A DNA stretch of 64,000 nucleotides from Pullichristensenella sp002068815 (GCA_040772885.1 JAXGXF010000007.1:120520-184519); one strand, 5' to 3'. Positions 1-8,207 are shown, numbered from the stretch's first letter. Numbers and translations: made by a program. Notes: generated from the sequence alone by a model not told the origin.

Positions 1-506
1 TTCGTGATCGCGGCCTGCACGTCCGGATCGACCTCGTAGCTGTCCTCGGGCAGCAGCGCCTCGTCGGTCGTCAGGTACTTCTCATAGCCCTCGGTCGCCG
101 AGATGCCGTTGTTGAAGCCGCTCTGCACGTTCGTCGCGAACTTGCCCGCGACGTTCAGAAGCGCCGTCGTCTGCGACGAGGTCTGGCCTGTGTAGCAGTA
201 GATGTAGAGCTGCACGTCGTCCGGAATCTCCGCGAGGCGCTCGGCGATCGTCATGCCGTAGGGCACGTTGACCGCGCCTAACAAATGGCCCTCGGCGTAG
301 GCGTCCGGCTGCCGGATGTCGAGGATCAGCATCTCCTCGCCCGCGTCCATCTTGGCGAACAGATCGGGCACCTTGATCACGTACTTCGCGCCGTCGTAGT
401 TCGCGAAGTAGGCAAGCGCCTTTTCCTTGACGACCGGGGAAACCTCCGCGATCGCGGCCGCGGAAATGAGAACGAGGCACAGGGCGAGGGACAGGATTCT
501 CTTCAT
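1..506 (-). CDS. Exported single-domain rhodanese-like sulfurtransferase (3' end outside window)
   Basis: The visible 168 residues start with a signal peptide (Lys-Arg, a hydrophobic run, cleavage near AIAEV) followed by one rhodanese fold. The fold shows the substrate-binding DIRQPDAYAEGHLLGAVNVPYG region and an active-site loop CYTGQTS with the probable persulfide cysteine at residue 104. Rhodaneses carry sulfane sulfur on this cysteine. The start at 506 is preceded by AGGAGAG. It lies 24 bases downstream of the double-rhodanese lipoprotein gene on the same strand, so both are probably co-transcribed and act outside the membrane. The protein runs off the window edge, so a further C-terminal domain cannot be excluded. 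Confidence 0.85.
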   Translation of the reverse strand, partial: MKRILSLALCLVLISAAAIAEVSPVVKEKALAYFANYDGAKYVIKVPDLFAKMDAGEEMLILDIRQPDAYAEGHLLGAVNVPYGMTIAERLAEIPDDVQLYIYCYTGQTSSQTTALLNVAGKFATNVQSGFNNGISATEGYEKYLTTDEALLPEDSYEVDPDVQAAIT

Positions 507-530
507 GGTTCGTCTCTCCTTTTTTGTTTG

Positions 531-1451
531 TCAGGAAGCGTCCTTGCTGCTCGGCGCAACCGCGCCGGCGGGCATCTCGATCGGGGAATTCGGGTTTCCG
601 GACCACTCCAGATACGCGCCGTCGTAGATCCGTATGTTGCGGTATCCGGCGTCGTAGAGCCTCAAAAACACGGGCGCGGCGCGCATCGACGTCTGACAGT
701 AGACGATGATCCGGTTCTCGGGCCGCATGCCCCTGTTCAGGTAGTTGATGCGGGTCGTCTCGACCGTCTTGAAGGTTCCGTCCTTTGAGAAGTTGTCCGC
801 GAAGTCCCAGATGACGGACGAGGGAATCTTCCCGTCGGATAAGTACTCCGCCTCGGTCCGGACGTCCAGGAGCACCGTGTTCCTGTCCGGCTCGTTCACC
901 TGATTGAGCACGTCCGCGGCGGTCGCGAGCCACCGCTCGTCCTTCTCGGCGGCGATGTACTCGACCGGCGCGATCTCGGGAACCTCGTCCGTCAGCGGCA
1001 TGCCCGCCGCCTCGATCGCATGAAACCCGCCGTCGACGACGAGCACATTCTCGTTTTGGTACATCAGCATCGTCCAGAAGAAGCGCGCGGCGGTCATTTT
1101 GTCGTCGTCGTAGGCGACGATCACCGCGTCGTTTCCGATCCCCTTCGCGCTCAGGAGCTTCTGAATCTTGTTCTTCGAGGTCAGCATGTTCTTGACCGGC
1201 ACGTTGATGACGATGTCGCCCTGCGCGATGTGGACCGCGCCCTCGACGTGCCCGGCGAGGTAGGCCTCCTCGCTGCGCATGTCGACGATCGCGACGCCCT
1301 CCTTGCCGATGTATTCCTTCAGCGCGGACGCGGGGACGATCTTCCTCCCGCTCTCCTCGTACTTGGAGGTGTTGCAGCCAAAGAGCGACGAGGCCAGAAC
1401 AGCCAGCGCAAGAAGCGCGATCGCCGTTCTCCGGCGGCGGTTTGGAATCAT
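531..1451 (-). CDS. Two-domain rhodanese (thiosulfate sulfurtransferase-like) lipoprotein
   Basis: This 306-residue protein has a signal peptide ending in a lipobox-like LFGC with the lipidation cysteine at residue 26, then two tandem rhodanese domains. The N-terminal domain has aspartates (YDDDK) where the catalytic cysteine would be, as in the inactive half of thiosulfate and mercaptopyruvate sulfurtransferases. The C-terminal domain carries CQTSMRA with Cys252 as the expected persulfide site. It should move sulfur from thiosulfate or a related donor at the outer face of the membrane. I chose the ATG at 1451 because an AGGAGG lies nine bases ahead of it; the longer frame begins upstream of a TATAAT box at about 1490. 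Confidence 0.88.
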   Translation of the reverse strand: MIPNRRRRTAIALLALAVLASSLFGCNTSKYEESGRKIVPASALKEYIGKEGVAIVDMRSEEAYLAGHVEGAVHIAQGDIVINVPVKNMLTSKNKIQKLLSAKGIGNDAVIVAYDDDKMTAARFFWTMLMYQNENVLVVDGGFHAIEAAGMPLTDEVPEIAPVEYIAAEKDERWLATAADVLNQVNEPDRNTVLLDVRTEAEYLSDGKIPSSVIWDFADNFSKDGTFKTVETTRINYLNRGMRPENRIIVYCQTSMRAAPVFLRLYDAGYRNIRIYDGAYLEWSGNPNSPIEMPAGAVAPSSKDAS

Positions 1452-1579
1452 CTCGACCATCCTCCTCGACCGTGCGAACTCTTTCCCCATTATACCCGAT
1501 TCCCGATTGTTCACGTAATAACTTTGTTTAATGCACCATACCTCTTTTTAATGCCGAGCGCCGACCCTGCCGCGTGTGG

Positions 1580-1585
1580 TATAAT
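1580..1585 (+). promoter_or_regulatory. Extended -10 promoter element for the GT-C gene
   Basis: TATAAT preceded by TGG forms an extended -10 element 19 bases before the start codon. No good -35 element is visible at 16-18 bases. Confidence 0.55.
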
Positions 1586-1604
1586 GGCCTCGGAGGTGAG
1601 GGGC

Positions 1605-3110
1605 ATGCGGCGGGAGCGGCTGTGGGTGCTCGCGTTTCTGGGACTTTTCTTCCTCGCGAACCTCGCGCTTCTGACGCGGTTTCCGCTTGTGCACTCCGAC
1701 GAGAGCTGGCTCGCCGGGCTCACGCGGAACATGATGGAGAGCGGGTCCCCCGCCGTCACCGAGCCGTTTTTCGACCTGAAGCCGCGCTACCCGCACGCGA
1801 TCAAGCTGCTGTTCCACGCGCTGCAGATGCCGTTTTTCGGGGTCTTCGGCTACGGCGCGTTCGCGGCGAGGCTGCTTTCGCTCGCCGCGGGCACGCTTGC
1901 GCTCGGGCTGTTCTACCTCTGCTGCCGGGAGATGGCGCCGTTTCCGCTGTCGCTCGCGGCGACGGCGCTCGCGTCCGCCTCCGCGCAGTTCTTGTTCGCC
2001 TCGCACATCGCGCGGCAGGAGGTTCTGCTGCTCGACTCGGCGCTGCTGCTTGCGCTGATCCTGCTCCGCAGCCGGGAGATCACGCCCCGGCGAGCGGCTC
2101 TGCTCGCGCTGGTCGCGGGGCTCTCGGTCGGCCTCCACCCGAACAGCGCCCTGCCGGCGCTCGGCGCGGGGCTCGCTCTGCTGTTCTGCCGCGCGCGGAT
2201 CAGGCCGCTGCTGATATACGCCGCGCTGACCGCGGCGATCGCGCTGGTATTCGTCGGGCTGAGCTTCCTGTTCGACCCGGAATTCCCGCTGCACTACCGG
2301 ATGTACGCGGAGTCGGAGTTCGACCTGATGGTCTCGCCGCTCGCAAAGCTCCGCGAGTTTCCGTATTATCTCGAAAAGCTGTGGCACGGCGTCAGCGGAA
2401 CCTATGTGCTGCCGGATTTAAAGCCGCAGCTTCTGCTGACCCCGGCGCTCCTGATCGGCTCCGCCGCGCGCTTTGTGCGAAGGCGCGAGCCCGCGTTCCG
2501 GGTGCTGTTCGGCATGGTGCTCGGCGCGGTCCTCGGCACCATATTGATCGGGCGCTACAACCAGTTGAGCGCGGTTTTGTGGATGTTCCCGTGCCTGCTC
2601 CTGCTCCCGCCGCTCGTCCGGGGGCTGCGGCTCCGCTCGGCGGCGATTGCGCTCGCCACCGCCGCGCTCGCCCTTTCCGCCGCGCGGTCCATCGCGCCGT
2701 CTCTTCGATGGCGGTACGGGGACTACCTCGGCCAGATCGCCTCCTATGTCGATCCCGGCGAGAGGGCGCTCGGCAATCTGAACGCGGGCTTCTATTTCGA
2801 AAACGGCGCGCTGCTCGACGTCCGCAACCTCGCGCACCTGAAGGAAAACGGGCTGTCGTTCGCCGAGTACGTTTCGTCGCGGGGCATCGAGGTCATCCTC
2901 TGGAGCGACGAGATGGACTTCATCTACGACCGCCGGCCGACCTGGAACATCGTCTACGGGAACCCGCGCTACGTCGGGGAGGCCGAGGCGTTCCTGCGCG
3001 ACCGCTGCCAATTCGTCGGCGAATTCGAGAACCCCGGCTACGCGGTCCGGATCGCCTCGGAGATCGGAAAGTCCTACCGCGTGCGGGTCTACCGCGTCAA
3101 GTCATCGTAG
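1605..3110 (+). CDS. GT-C family membrane glycosyltransferase (ArnT/PMT-like)
   Basis: A 501-residue integral membrane protein with roughly ten hydrophobic segments. After the first segment comes the HSDE motif (Asp32-Glu33), the acidic loop that marks lipid-phosphate-sugar-dependent GT-C enzymes such as ArnT and protein mannosyltransferases. A soluble tail of about 130 residues follows the last membrane segments. Such enzymes take a sugar from a polyprenyl-phosphate carrier at the outer membrane face and attach it to lipid, glycan or protein. The start follows GGAGGTGA at 1592. Its 3' end overlaps the convergent ATP-grasp gene by 22 bases. With the aminotransferase and GT2 genes opposite, a carrier-linked amino sugar is a plausible donor (inference). 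Confidence 0.8.
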   Translation: MRRERLWVLAFLGLFFLANLALLTRFPLVHSDESWLAGLTRNMMESGSPAVTEPFFDLKPRYPHAIKLLFHALQMPFFGVFGYGAFAARLLSLAAGTLALGLFYLCCREMAPFPLSLAATALASASAQFLFASHIARQEVLLLDSALLLALILLRSREITPRRAALLALVAGLSVGLHPNSALPALGAGLALLFCRARIRPLLIYAALTAAIALVFVGLSFLFDPEFPLHYRMYAESEFDLMVSPLAKLREFPYYLEKLWHGVSGTYVLPDLKPQLLLTPALLIGSAARFVRRREPAFRVLFGMVLGAVLGTILIGRYNQLSAVLWMFPCLLLLPPLVRGLRLRSAAIALATAALALSAARSIAPSLRWRYGDYLGQIASYVDPGERALGNLNAGFYFENGALLDVRNLAHLKENGLSFAEYVSSRGIEVILWSDEMDFIYDRRPTWNIVYGNPRYVGEAEAFLRDRCQFVGEFENPGYAVRIASEIGKSYRVRVYRVKSS

Positions 3111-4330
3111 CTCCCGGGCAGCAGCAGGTTCTCCCCCTGTGCATCCTCGATGCGCAGTGCCCGATACAGCGCCCCGACCCGGTCGGCCATGTCGCCGCCC
3201 CGCGATGCGAGCACGCAGTGGCCGAACCGGGCGACGGCGTTCTCCATCTTCGGAAGTCGGCTCCCGACTCCGTAGTTGTACCCGGCGAGGAGCACGCCCG
3301 GGAAGCGGAGCACCTCGTCGACGGGCGTCACGCGCGCGACGACCCCGGGCCGGCAGAACAGCATCTGCACGGACACCTGCCAGTCCCCCTCCGGCGGCCT
3401 CCCGAGCGCGCGGACGTCCGGCTCCCCGCCGAGCGCGAGGCGGAGCGACGCGTCCAGTATGTCGAAGCCCGAGATTCGCGGCAGGAACGCGTCCTCGAAC
3501 GCGCCCCCGATGCGGCACGCGGCCTCGTTGACGAGGATGCCGCCGTCCCCGACGAGCATCTGTATGTACAGCGGCCCGCGCTGAACGCCGAGCGCCTCGG
3601 CCGTCCTCTCCGCGAGCGCCTGAAATTCCGAAAATCGCGCCGCGTGCACGCTCGGGTAGCGGTGCGCCCTGCAGACGCCCAGGTGCACCGGGTCGTCGAC
3701 GAGCTGCCGGTCGGTCAGCGAGAGCACGTGCGCCCTGCCCTCCCATGCGAAGCAGGAGAGCGTCACCTCCGTGGACGGGCAGTACTGTTCGACGAGCGCC
3801 TCGCCCGCGCGGGAGAACGACAGCGCCTCCGGAAGGCGCGAGACGGCCTCCTCCCGGGAGTCCAGCTTGAAGACGCCGCGCTGCCCCTGCGAGTCGACCG
3901 GCTTCAGAACCAGCGGCGGCTCGAGGCGGGAGAGCGCCTCCGGCCCGTCCCCCGGTTTCAGCAGCGCGTACGGCGCGTGCGGCACCGAGAAGCGCCGGAA
4001 CGCCTCCTTCATCGCGCGCTTGTCGGTCGCCTTCCTCGCCGTATCGACCGAGATCGCGGACGGCAGCCCGAGCGCGTCCGCCACGAGCGCCGCGGTGAAC
4101 ACCGGCTGGTCGGTGCCCAGCGTAAACACGCCGTCGACCCGGTGCTCGCGCGCCGCCCGAATGCACGCGTCCGCGTCGAACGTGCTCGCGCGGACGTGGA
4201 CGTCGCAGACGGCCTTCGCCGGCGGGTCCTCGAGGTAGTCGACCAGCACGGCGCGGTGGCCCATCGCCTTCAAGTGCCTCGCCGCGCTCACTTGGGCGTT
4301 CGAGCCGCCGAGCAGCATCACGGTTGCCAT
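3089..4330 (-). CDS. ATP-grasp ligase, CarB-like, of a glycan cluster
   Basis: A 413-residue protein with an N-terminal pre-ATP-grasp Rossmann-like domain (MLLGGSNAQ, residues 4-12), a central lid (VLKPVDSQGQRGV, the glycine-rich ATP loop) and a Mg-binding stretch near ILVNEAACRIGG. ATP-grasp enzymes activate a carboxylate as acyl phosphate and join it to an amine or thiol. In this context it could add an amino acid or other acid to an amino sugar; that is inference. The ATG at 4330 overlaps the end of the GT2 gene by 13 bases, suggesting coupled translation. It is not a carbamoyl-phosphate synthase subunit itself, since it is less than half the length of CarB. Confidence 0.75.
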   Translation of the reverse strand: MATVMLLGGSNAQVSAARHLKAMGHRAVLVDYLEDPPAKAVCDVHVRASTFDADACIRAAREHRVDGVFTLGTDQPVFTAALVADALGLPSAISVDTARKATDKRAMKEAFRRFSVPHAPYALLKPGDGPEALSRLEPPLVLKPVDSQGQRGVFKLDSREEAVSRLPEALSFSRAGEALVEQYCPSTEVTLSCFAWEGRAHVLSLTDRQLVDDPVHLGVCRAHRYPSVHAARFSEFQALAERTAEALGVQRGPLYIQMLVGDGGILVNEAACRIGGAFEDAFLPRISGFDILDASLRLALGGEPDVRALGRPPEGDWQVSVQMLFCRPGVVARVTPVDEVLRFPGVLLAGYNYGVGSRLPKMENAVARFGHCVLASRGGDMADRVGALYRALRIEDAQGENLLLPGSYDDLTR

Positions 4331-5052
4331 AGAAACCCCCTTCCCGGAACGACGCGGAACGAGGCGTCGGGCAGCTTCCGCATGGGCCGGATGCGTCTGA
4401 GCGGCGTGTAGTGCGTGAGCAGCCCCGCGTAGAGCCGGACGAGCCTGCCCGCCGTGTAGGTCGAGCTCCGGCTTTGCGGGGCCTCGTAGAAGATGCACTC
4501 CGCCCGGGGCCGCAGCCGGAGCGCCGCCGCCGACAGGTAGATGAAGCCGTCCGGCTCCGGGCGCAGCTTCCGCGCGAGCTCCGCGGTCATCGCGCGGTAC
4601 GAGCTGACGCGCACGCCCCTCGAAATCGTCCGGAACAGCTGGTCGCGCAGCCACCCGCCGGCCCTTCGAAGCGCAGAGCCCCTCCGGACGGGCACCGCGT
4701 AGCAGAGTTCCGCCCCCGCGCGCAGCCTTTCGAGCATCGGCAAAAGCAGTTCGACCGGGTGCGCGCCGTCGTCGTCCATCGTCAGTACGGCGTCGCAGCC
4801 GCCGGCCTCGCGGATGCCGACATACAGCGCGCGCTGCTGGCCGACGTTTTGGTCCATCAGGATCGCGGTCACGCCGGGGGAGTTGGCCGCGAGATCGAGC
4901 ACCGCCTCGCGGCTCTCGTCGCCGCTCCCGTCCTCGACGAGCACCGCGCGGCACGGGATTTCGTGCTCCTCCGAGAACCGGCGCAGCTCTTCGACGACGC
5001 CCGCGACGGTCGCCGCGCCGCGAAATACCGGGATCACGGCGCACAGCGTCAT
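4318..5052 (-). CDS. GT2 family glycosyltransferase, dolichol-phosphate-mannose-synthase-like
   Basis: This 244-residue protein has the GT-A fold signature: an N-terminal VIPVF strand, the nucleotide-binding VEDGSGDES turn and the metal-binding MDDDGAHP motif. These resemble polyprenyl-phosphate glycosyltransferases such as ArnC and DPM synthase. It ends without the two C-terminal membrane helices that ArnC has, so it is probably a peripheral cytoplasmic enzyme. It overlaps the upstream aminotransferase stop by four bases (ATGA type). Likely role: loading an NDP-amino sugar made by the aminotransferase onto a lipid carrier. Confidence 0.82.
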   Translation of the reverse strand: MTLCAVIPVFRGAATVAGVVEELRRFSEEHEIPCRAVLVEDGSGDESREAVLDLAANSPGVTAILMDQNVGQQRALYVGIREAGGCDAVLTMDDDGAHPVELLLPMLERLRAGAELCYAVPVRRGSALRRAGGWLRDQLFRTISRGVRVSSYRAMTAELARKLRPEPDGFIYLSAAALRLRPRAECIFYEAPQSRSSTYTAGRLVRLYAGLLTHYTPLRRIRPMRKLPDASFRVVPGRGFLWQP

Positions 5053-6170
5053 CGGTCCACCGCCTTCAGGAGCTTATCCGCGACGAGCGCGGCGTCGTCC
5101 TCGCCCATCTGCTCGTGTATCGGCAGCCGGAGCAGCGTCTCGCAGGCTCTCTTGCTCTCCGGCAGGTCGTCGGGCTCATAGCCGAGCGACTTCCCCATCG
5201 GCGACAGGTGCAGAGGCACGTAGTGCGTCAGCGCCGGGATGCCCTCGGACAACAGCGCCGCCCGCGCCCTCTCGCGGTCCGCCTCGCTCCGGAACCGCAC
5301 GTAGTAGATGTGCCCGTTGATCCCGCAGCCCTCCGGCACGGCCATCGGCGTCAAAAGCCCCCTCCGCGCGGCGTGCAGAAGCGCGCGGTCGTAGGCGCGG
5401 TGCACGTTCAGCCGGCGTTTGATGATCTCTTCGCGCCGGACGAGCTGCGGGTAGAGCGCCGCGGCCGGGAGCTCGCCCATGCGCGCGCTCTCGCCGAGCC
5501 CCCGCCACGAATAGCCCGGGCTCTCCCCGCGCAGAAACGCCTCGCGGTCGGTGCCGTTGTCGCGGTAGACCTCGGCGGCCGCGGCGTCCCCCTTCGCGAA
5601 GCACAGCGCCCCGCCCTCGCCGGAGGAGAACACCTTCGTCGCGTGGAAGCTGTAGCAGCCGAAGCGCCCGATCGCGCCGAGAGATCGCCCCCTATATGTC
5701 GCCGCGACCGCCTGCGCCGCGTCCTCGACGAGGTCGAGCTTTTCGCGCGCGCAGAGGCCGTTGAGCGCGTCCATGTCGCAGGCGACCGACGCGTAGTGCA
5801 CGGCGACGATCGCGCGCGTGCGCTTGGTGACGCGCTGCGCGGCGTCCGGAACCGACAGGTTCTGCGTTCGCGGATCGATGTCCGCGAACACCGGCGTCCC
5901 GCCCGCGAGCAGCACGGCGTTCGCGGCGGCGGGGAAGTTGTAAGAGGGCAAAATGACCTCGTCGCCCGGCTCGAGCCGCAGAAGCCGGCACGCCATGATA
6001 AGCGCCGCCGTGCAGCTCGGCGTCAAAAGCAGGTTCCGCGCGCCGAGTTCGCCTTGAAACAGCTTTTCGACGGCGCGCGCATAGTGCCCGCCGGAAAAAA
6101 GCCCGCGCCGCGCGCAGTCCTTCACGGCCTCGGCGACGTCGGGCTGCTGTCCGGGATAAAAAGAGATCAT
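5049..6170 (-). CDS. DegT/DnrJ/EryC1/StrS sugar-nucleotide aminotransferase, WecE-like
   Basis: A 373-residue PLP enzyme. The motif SFHATKVFSSGEGG contains the Schiff-base lysine (Lys179) in the same setting as in WecE/RffA, and PSYNFPAAANAVLLAG is the typical PLP-phosphate region. WecE converts dTDP-4-keto-6-deoxyglucose to dTDP-4-amino-4,6-dideoxygalactose, and relatives such as ArnB make other 4-amino sugars. Length matches the family (about 375). It is first in a three-gene overlapping operon with GT2 and ATP-grasp genes. No dehydratase or epimerase for the keto precursor is in view, so that step must be encoded elsewhere. Confidence 0.85.
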   Translation of the reverse strand: MISFYPGQQPDVAEAVKDCARRGLFSGGHYARAVEKLFQGELGARNLLLTPSCTAALIMACRLLRLEPGDEVILPSYNFPAAANAVLLAGGTPVFADIDPRTQNLSVPDAAQRVTKRTRAIVAVHYASVACDMDALNGLCAREKLDLVEDAAQAVAATYRGRSLGAIGRFGCYSFHATKVFSSGEGGALCFAKGDAAAAEVYRDNGTDREAFLRGESPGYSWRGLGESARMGELPAAALYPQLVRREEIIKRRLNVHRAYDRALLHAARRGLLTPMAVPEGCGINGHIYYVRFRSEADRERARAALLSEGIPALTHYVPLHLSPMGKSLGYEPDDLPESKRACETLLRLPIHEQMGEDDAALVADKLLKAVDR

Positions 6171-6172
6171 GC

Positions 6173-6201
6173 TTGTCCTGCCTTCCGATATGTGTTAGAA
6201 T
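6173..6201 (+). promoter_or_regulatory. Sigma-A promoter for tusA-like gene
   Basis: TTGTCC at 6173-6178 and TAGAAT at 6196-6201 are separated by exactly 17 bases and lie just before the TusA-like gene. They start within three bases of the divergent aminotransferase start. Confidence 0.65.
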
Positions 6202-6219
6202 GATCCCGGGGGGTTGACC

Positions 6220-6447
6220 ATGAAGCGCCTGGACTGTCTCGGAGACATGTGCCCCATACCGCTGATGAAGCTGATGCAGCTGCGCCCCGAGCTCGACCGC
6301 GGCGAGAGCGTCACGATCGTGACCGACCACAGCTGCACGTGCGAGTCGCTGCAGGCCTACTGCCGGAAGCAGCGCCTGCCCGTCCAAATCGACGAGCCGA
6401 TTCCGGGCATATGGGAGCTTCGCATCTCGCCGGCTAGCAGATCGTAG
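6220..6447 (+). CDS. TusA/SirA-family sulfur carrier protein
   Basis: 75 residues with the hallmark CPIP box; Cys11 is the expected persulfide-carrying residue. TusA proteins relay sulfur from cysteine desulfurases, rhodaneses or thiosulfate channels to thio-modified products. Two extra cysteines in HSCTCESL are unusual. The ATG at 6220 follows a G6 run; a TTG two codons earlier is less well placed. Single gene with its own promoter, convergent with the LysR gene, the two ends overlapping by 14 bases. Its partner is probably the sulfur genes at 7.5-10.2 kb. Confidence 0.9.
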   Translation: MKRLDCLGDMCPIPLMKLMQLRPELDRGESVTIVTDHSCTCESLQAYCRKQRLPVQIDEPIPGIWELRISPASRS

Positions 6448-7333
6448 AGGACACGGTCGCCTCGAAGTACTTCTTGACGGCGGTCATCTGGCCGTCGAAG
6501 TTGCGCGGGCGGCGCTTGTAGATGATCGACACGTCGTAGTGCAGCCGGAAGCCCTCGGTCTCTATGATCTTCAGCTGCTGCTGGTAGATCTCTTTTTTTA
6601 CGGCCATGTACGGCAAGAACGTCAGCCCGTTGCCGCTCATGACCATCGACTTCACGGACTCGGTCGAGTCCATGTGGTACGACACGCCGAAGTCCGCGAT
6701 GTCGTAGCCCATGCTCTTCATCTGGCTCGCCATCAGCCGGTAGGAGCTGAAGTCCTCGTCGAGCAGCACCAGCGGATACCGCTTCAGCCCGTCGATCGTG
6801 AGCGTCTCGCGCACCGCGTAGTCCGCGGCGGCGACGAGCACGATCTGGTCGGAGAACACGTTTTTGCAGGCGAGCTCCTGCTCGTTCGCGTCGCCGACGA
6901 TGAAGCCCAGGTTCGCCTGCTCGTCCAATACCTGCTGCACGACCTCCTTCGAGGGCATCGACGACAGCGTGAACGTATAGCGCGGAAACTTCTCCTTCGC
7001 CTTGGCGAGCACGCAGGGGATCGCGTAGTTCGCCGCGACGCGCGTGGCGGCGATCCGGCAGGTGTCGTTGTTGTTGCGCAGGTTTTCGAGCTCCTCCTGA
7101 AACTGATCGTAGATGTGCAGAAGCTGCGAAGCGTAGCGCCGCGTGAGGTGCCCGGCGTCGGTCAGCTGTATGCCGCGGTTGCTGCGCTCAAACAGGCGGC
7201 AGCCGAGCGTATCCTCGATCTTCTGCATCTGCAGGCTCAGCGCCGGCTGCGAGATGTGCGACGCGCCGGCGACCTTCGAGATGCTCTTCTCCTGTGCGAT
7301 CTTCAAAAAAAGCGCCAGATGTTCCAGCTGCAT
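6434..7333 (-). CDS. LysR-type transcriptional regulator of the sulfur locus
   Basis: 299 residues, the usual LysR length. The N-terminal winged helix (about residues 1-60) reads MQLEHLALFLKIAQEKSISKVA and contains HISQPALSLQMQKIEDTLG, with the typical FERSNRGIQLTDAG wing. The rest is the periplasmic-binding-like effector domain. It is transcribed away from the YeeE/YedE-TusA operon across a 183-base gap, the classical arrangement for a LysR regulator controlling its divergent neighbour. An effector linked to sulfur status is likely by analogy with CysB and CysL, but nothing in the sequence proves it. Confidence 0.9.
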   Translation of the reverse strand: MQLEHLALFLKIAQEKSISKVAGASHISQPALSLQMQKIEDTLGCRLFERSNRGIQLTDAGHLTRRYASQLLHIYDQFQEELENLRNNNDTCRIAATRVAANYAIPCVLAKAKEKFPRYTFTLSSMPSKEVVQQVLDEQANLGFIVGDANEQELACKNVFSDQIVLVAAADYAVRETLTIDGLKRYPLVLLDEDFSSYRLMASQMKSMGYDIADFGVSYHMDSTESVKSMVMSGNGLTFLPYMAVKKEIYQQQLKIIETEGFRLHYDVSIIYKRRPRNFDGQMTAVKKYFEATVSSTIC

Positions 7334-7365
7334 CGCGCATGCTCCTCTTTTGGCTATTTAAAAAT

Positions 7366-7395
7366 ATTATACCATATTCCCCCGCATGCGTTCAA
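7366..7395 (-). promoter_or_regulatory. Sigma-A promoter of the LysR gene
   Basis: On the minus strand TTGAAC (7390-7395) and TATAAT (7366-7371) are 18 bases apart, about 30 bases ahead of the LysR start codon. Confidence 0.7.
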
Positions 7396-7420
7396 TCCCC
7401 GCGCAGTGATAAATATGTCT

Positions 7421-7447
7421 AATACTGCACAAGCAACTCCAATACTG
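7421..7447 (+). promoter_or_regulatory. Direct repeat AATACTG, candidate LysR operator
   Basis: AATACTG occurs at 7421-7427 and 7441-7447, exactly 20 bases (two helical turns) apart, just upstream of the -10 element of the sulfur operon. Spacing and position suit a LysR-type activator; binding is inferred. Confidence 0.4.
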
Positions 7448-7466
7448 AGCGCGCGGGGGCGCATGG

Positions 7467-7472
7467 TATAAT
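7467..7472 (+). promoter_or_regulatory. Extended -10 promoter of the sulfur-uptake operon
   Basis: TGG followed by TATAAT lies 45 bases before the first gene. The -35 region is poor, which fits a promoter that needs an activator. Confidence 0.6.
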
Positions 7473-7516
7473 AGGGACTGGCCGCATGGCAAACGCTCAG
7501 CGTGGGAGGTGCTTCA

Positions 7517-8191
7517 ATGTCGGAAACTGGCGGGAGGGCTCGGCCGCCCCGGAAACCGAAGCGGAATCAACTGCCGGTCGGGTTGATCGTGTTCGCGCTG
7601 ATGATCGCGGCGGGCGTCCTGCTTTCGGTCTACAGGTCCGGCGCGCTCGCGATGGCCTGGGTGTTCGGAGGGTGCTTCGGATTCATCCTGCAGAAATCGC
7701 GCTTCTGCTTCACGGCCTCGATGCGCGACCCCTGCATCACCGGAAGCACGTCCGTCACGAAGGCGGTGCTGATGGCGTTTGCGATCACGACGATCGGCTT
7801 CACCGCGATCAAGTACGCGGCGTTTGCGTCGGGGCAGGAGATACCCGGGCAGAGCTACGTGATGCCGGTCAGCTTAGCGACCGCGGCGGGCGGGATACTG
7901 TTTGGCATCGGCATGGTGATCGCCGGCGGCTGCGCGTCGGGGACCTTGATGCGCGTCGGCGAGGGCTTCGGCATGCAGATGCTGTCGCTTTTGTTCTTCG
8001 TGATCGGCTCGCTCTGGGGCGCGAAGGACATGGGCTGGTGGAACCTGAACGTGATCGCGGGAGCGCCGCGTGTGTTCCTGCCGGACGTGTTCGGCTGGTT
8101 CGGCGCGGTCGTCATACAGCTTCTGATCATCGCGTGCCTCTACGTGGCCGCGGACCTGTGGGAACGCAAGAAAATGGGCATCACCGAATGA
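7517..8191 (+). CDS. YeeE/YedE-family sulfur transporter, N-terminal half
   Basis: 224 residues with about five to six membrane segments. Family motifs are present: KSRFCFTAS with Cys64 and the GGCASGT cysteine motif with Cys139. In full-length YeeE (TsuA) proteins such cysteines line a thiosulfate-conducting pore in one chain of about 350 residues containing an internal repeat. Here only the first repeat is encoded; the second repeat is the separate gene at 8461. The N terminus is basic and proline-rich (RPPRKPKRNQ), so it stays in the cytoplasm. ATG 7517 follows GGGAGGTG. First gene of a four-gene operon. Confidence 0.85.
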   Translation: MSETGGRARPPRKPKRNQLPVGLIVFALMIAAGVLLSVYRSGALAMAWVFGGCFGFILQKSRFCFTASMRDPCITGSTSVTKAVLMAFAITTIGFTAIKYAAFASGQEIPGQSYVMPVSLATAAGGILFGIGMVIAGGCASGTLMRVGEGFGMQMLSLLFFVIGSLWGAKDMGWWNLNVIAGAPRVFLPDVFGWFGAVVIQLLIIACLYVAADLWERKKMGITE

Positions 8192-8207
8192 CGAGGAGGA
8201 CGACAAC

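Noticed and set aside
82..933. A minus-strand frame spanning both rhodanese genes
   Set aside because: It is the shadow of two clear rhodanese genes whose signal peptides, ribosome sites and active-site loops are in other frames.
1574..4411. Very long open frame (over 900 codons) and similar arginine-, alanine- and proline-rich frames throughout the window
   Set aside because: They run across recognisable genes in other frames, have low-complexity composition typical of shifted high-GC reading, and match no family.
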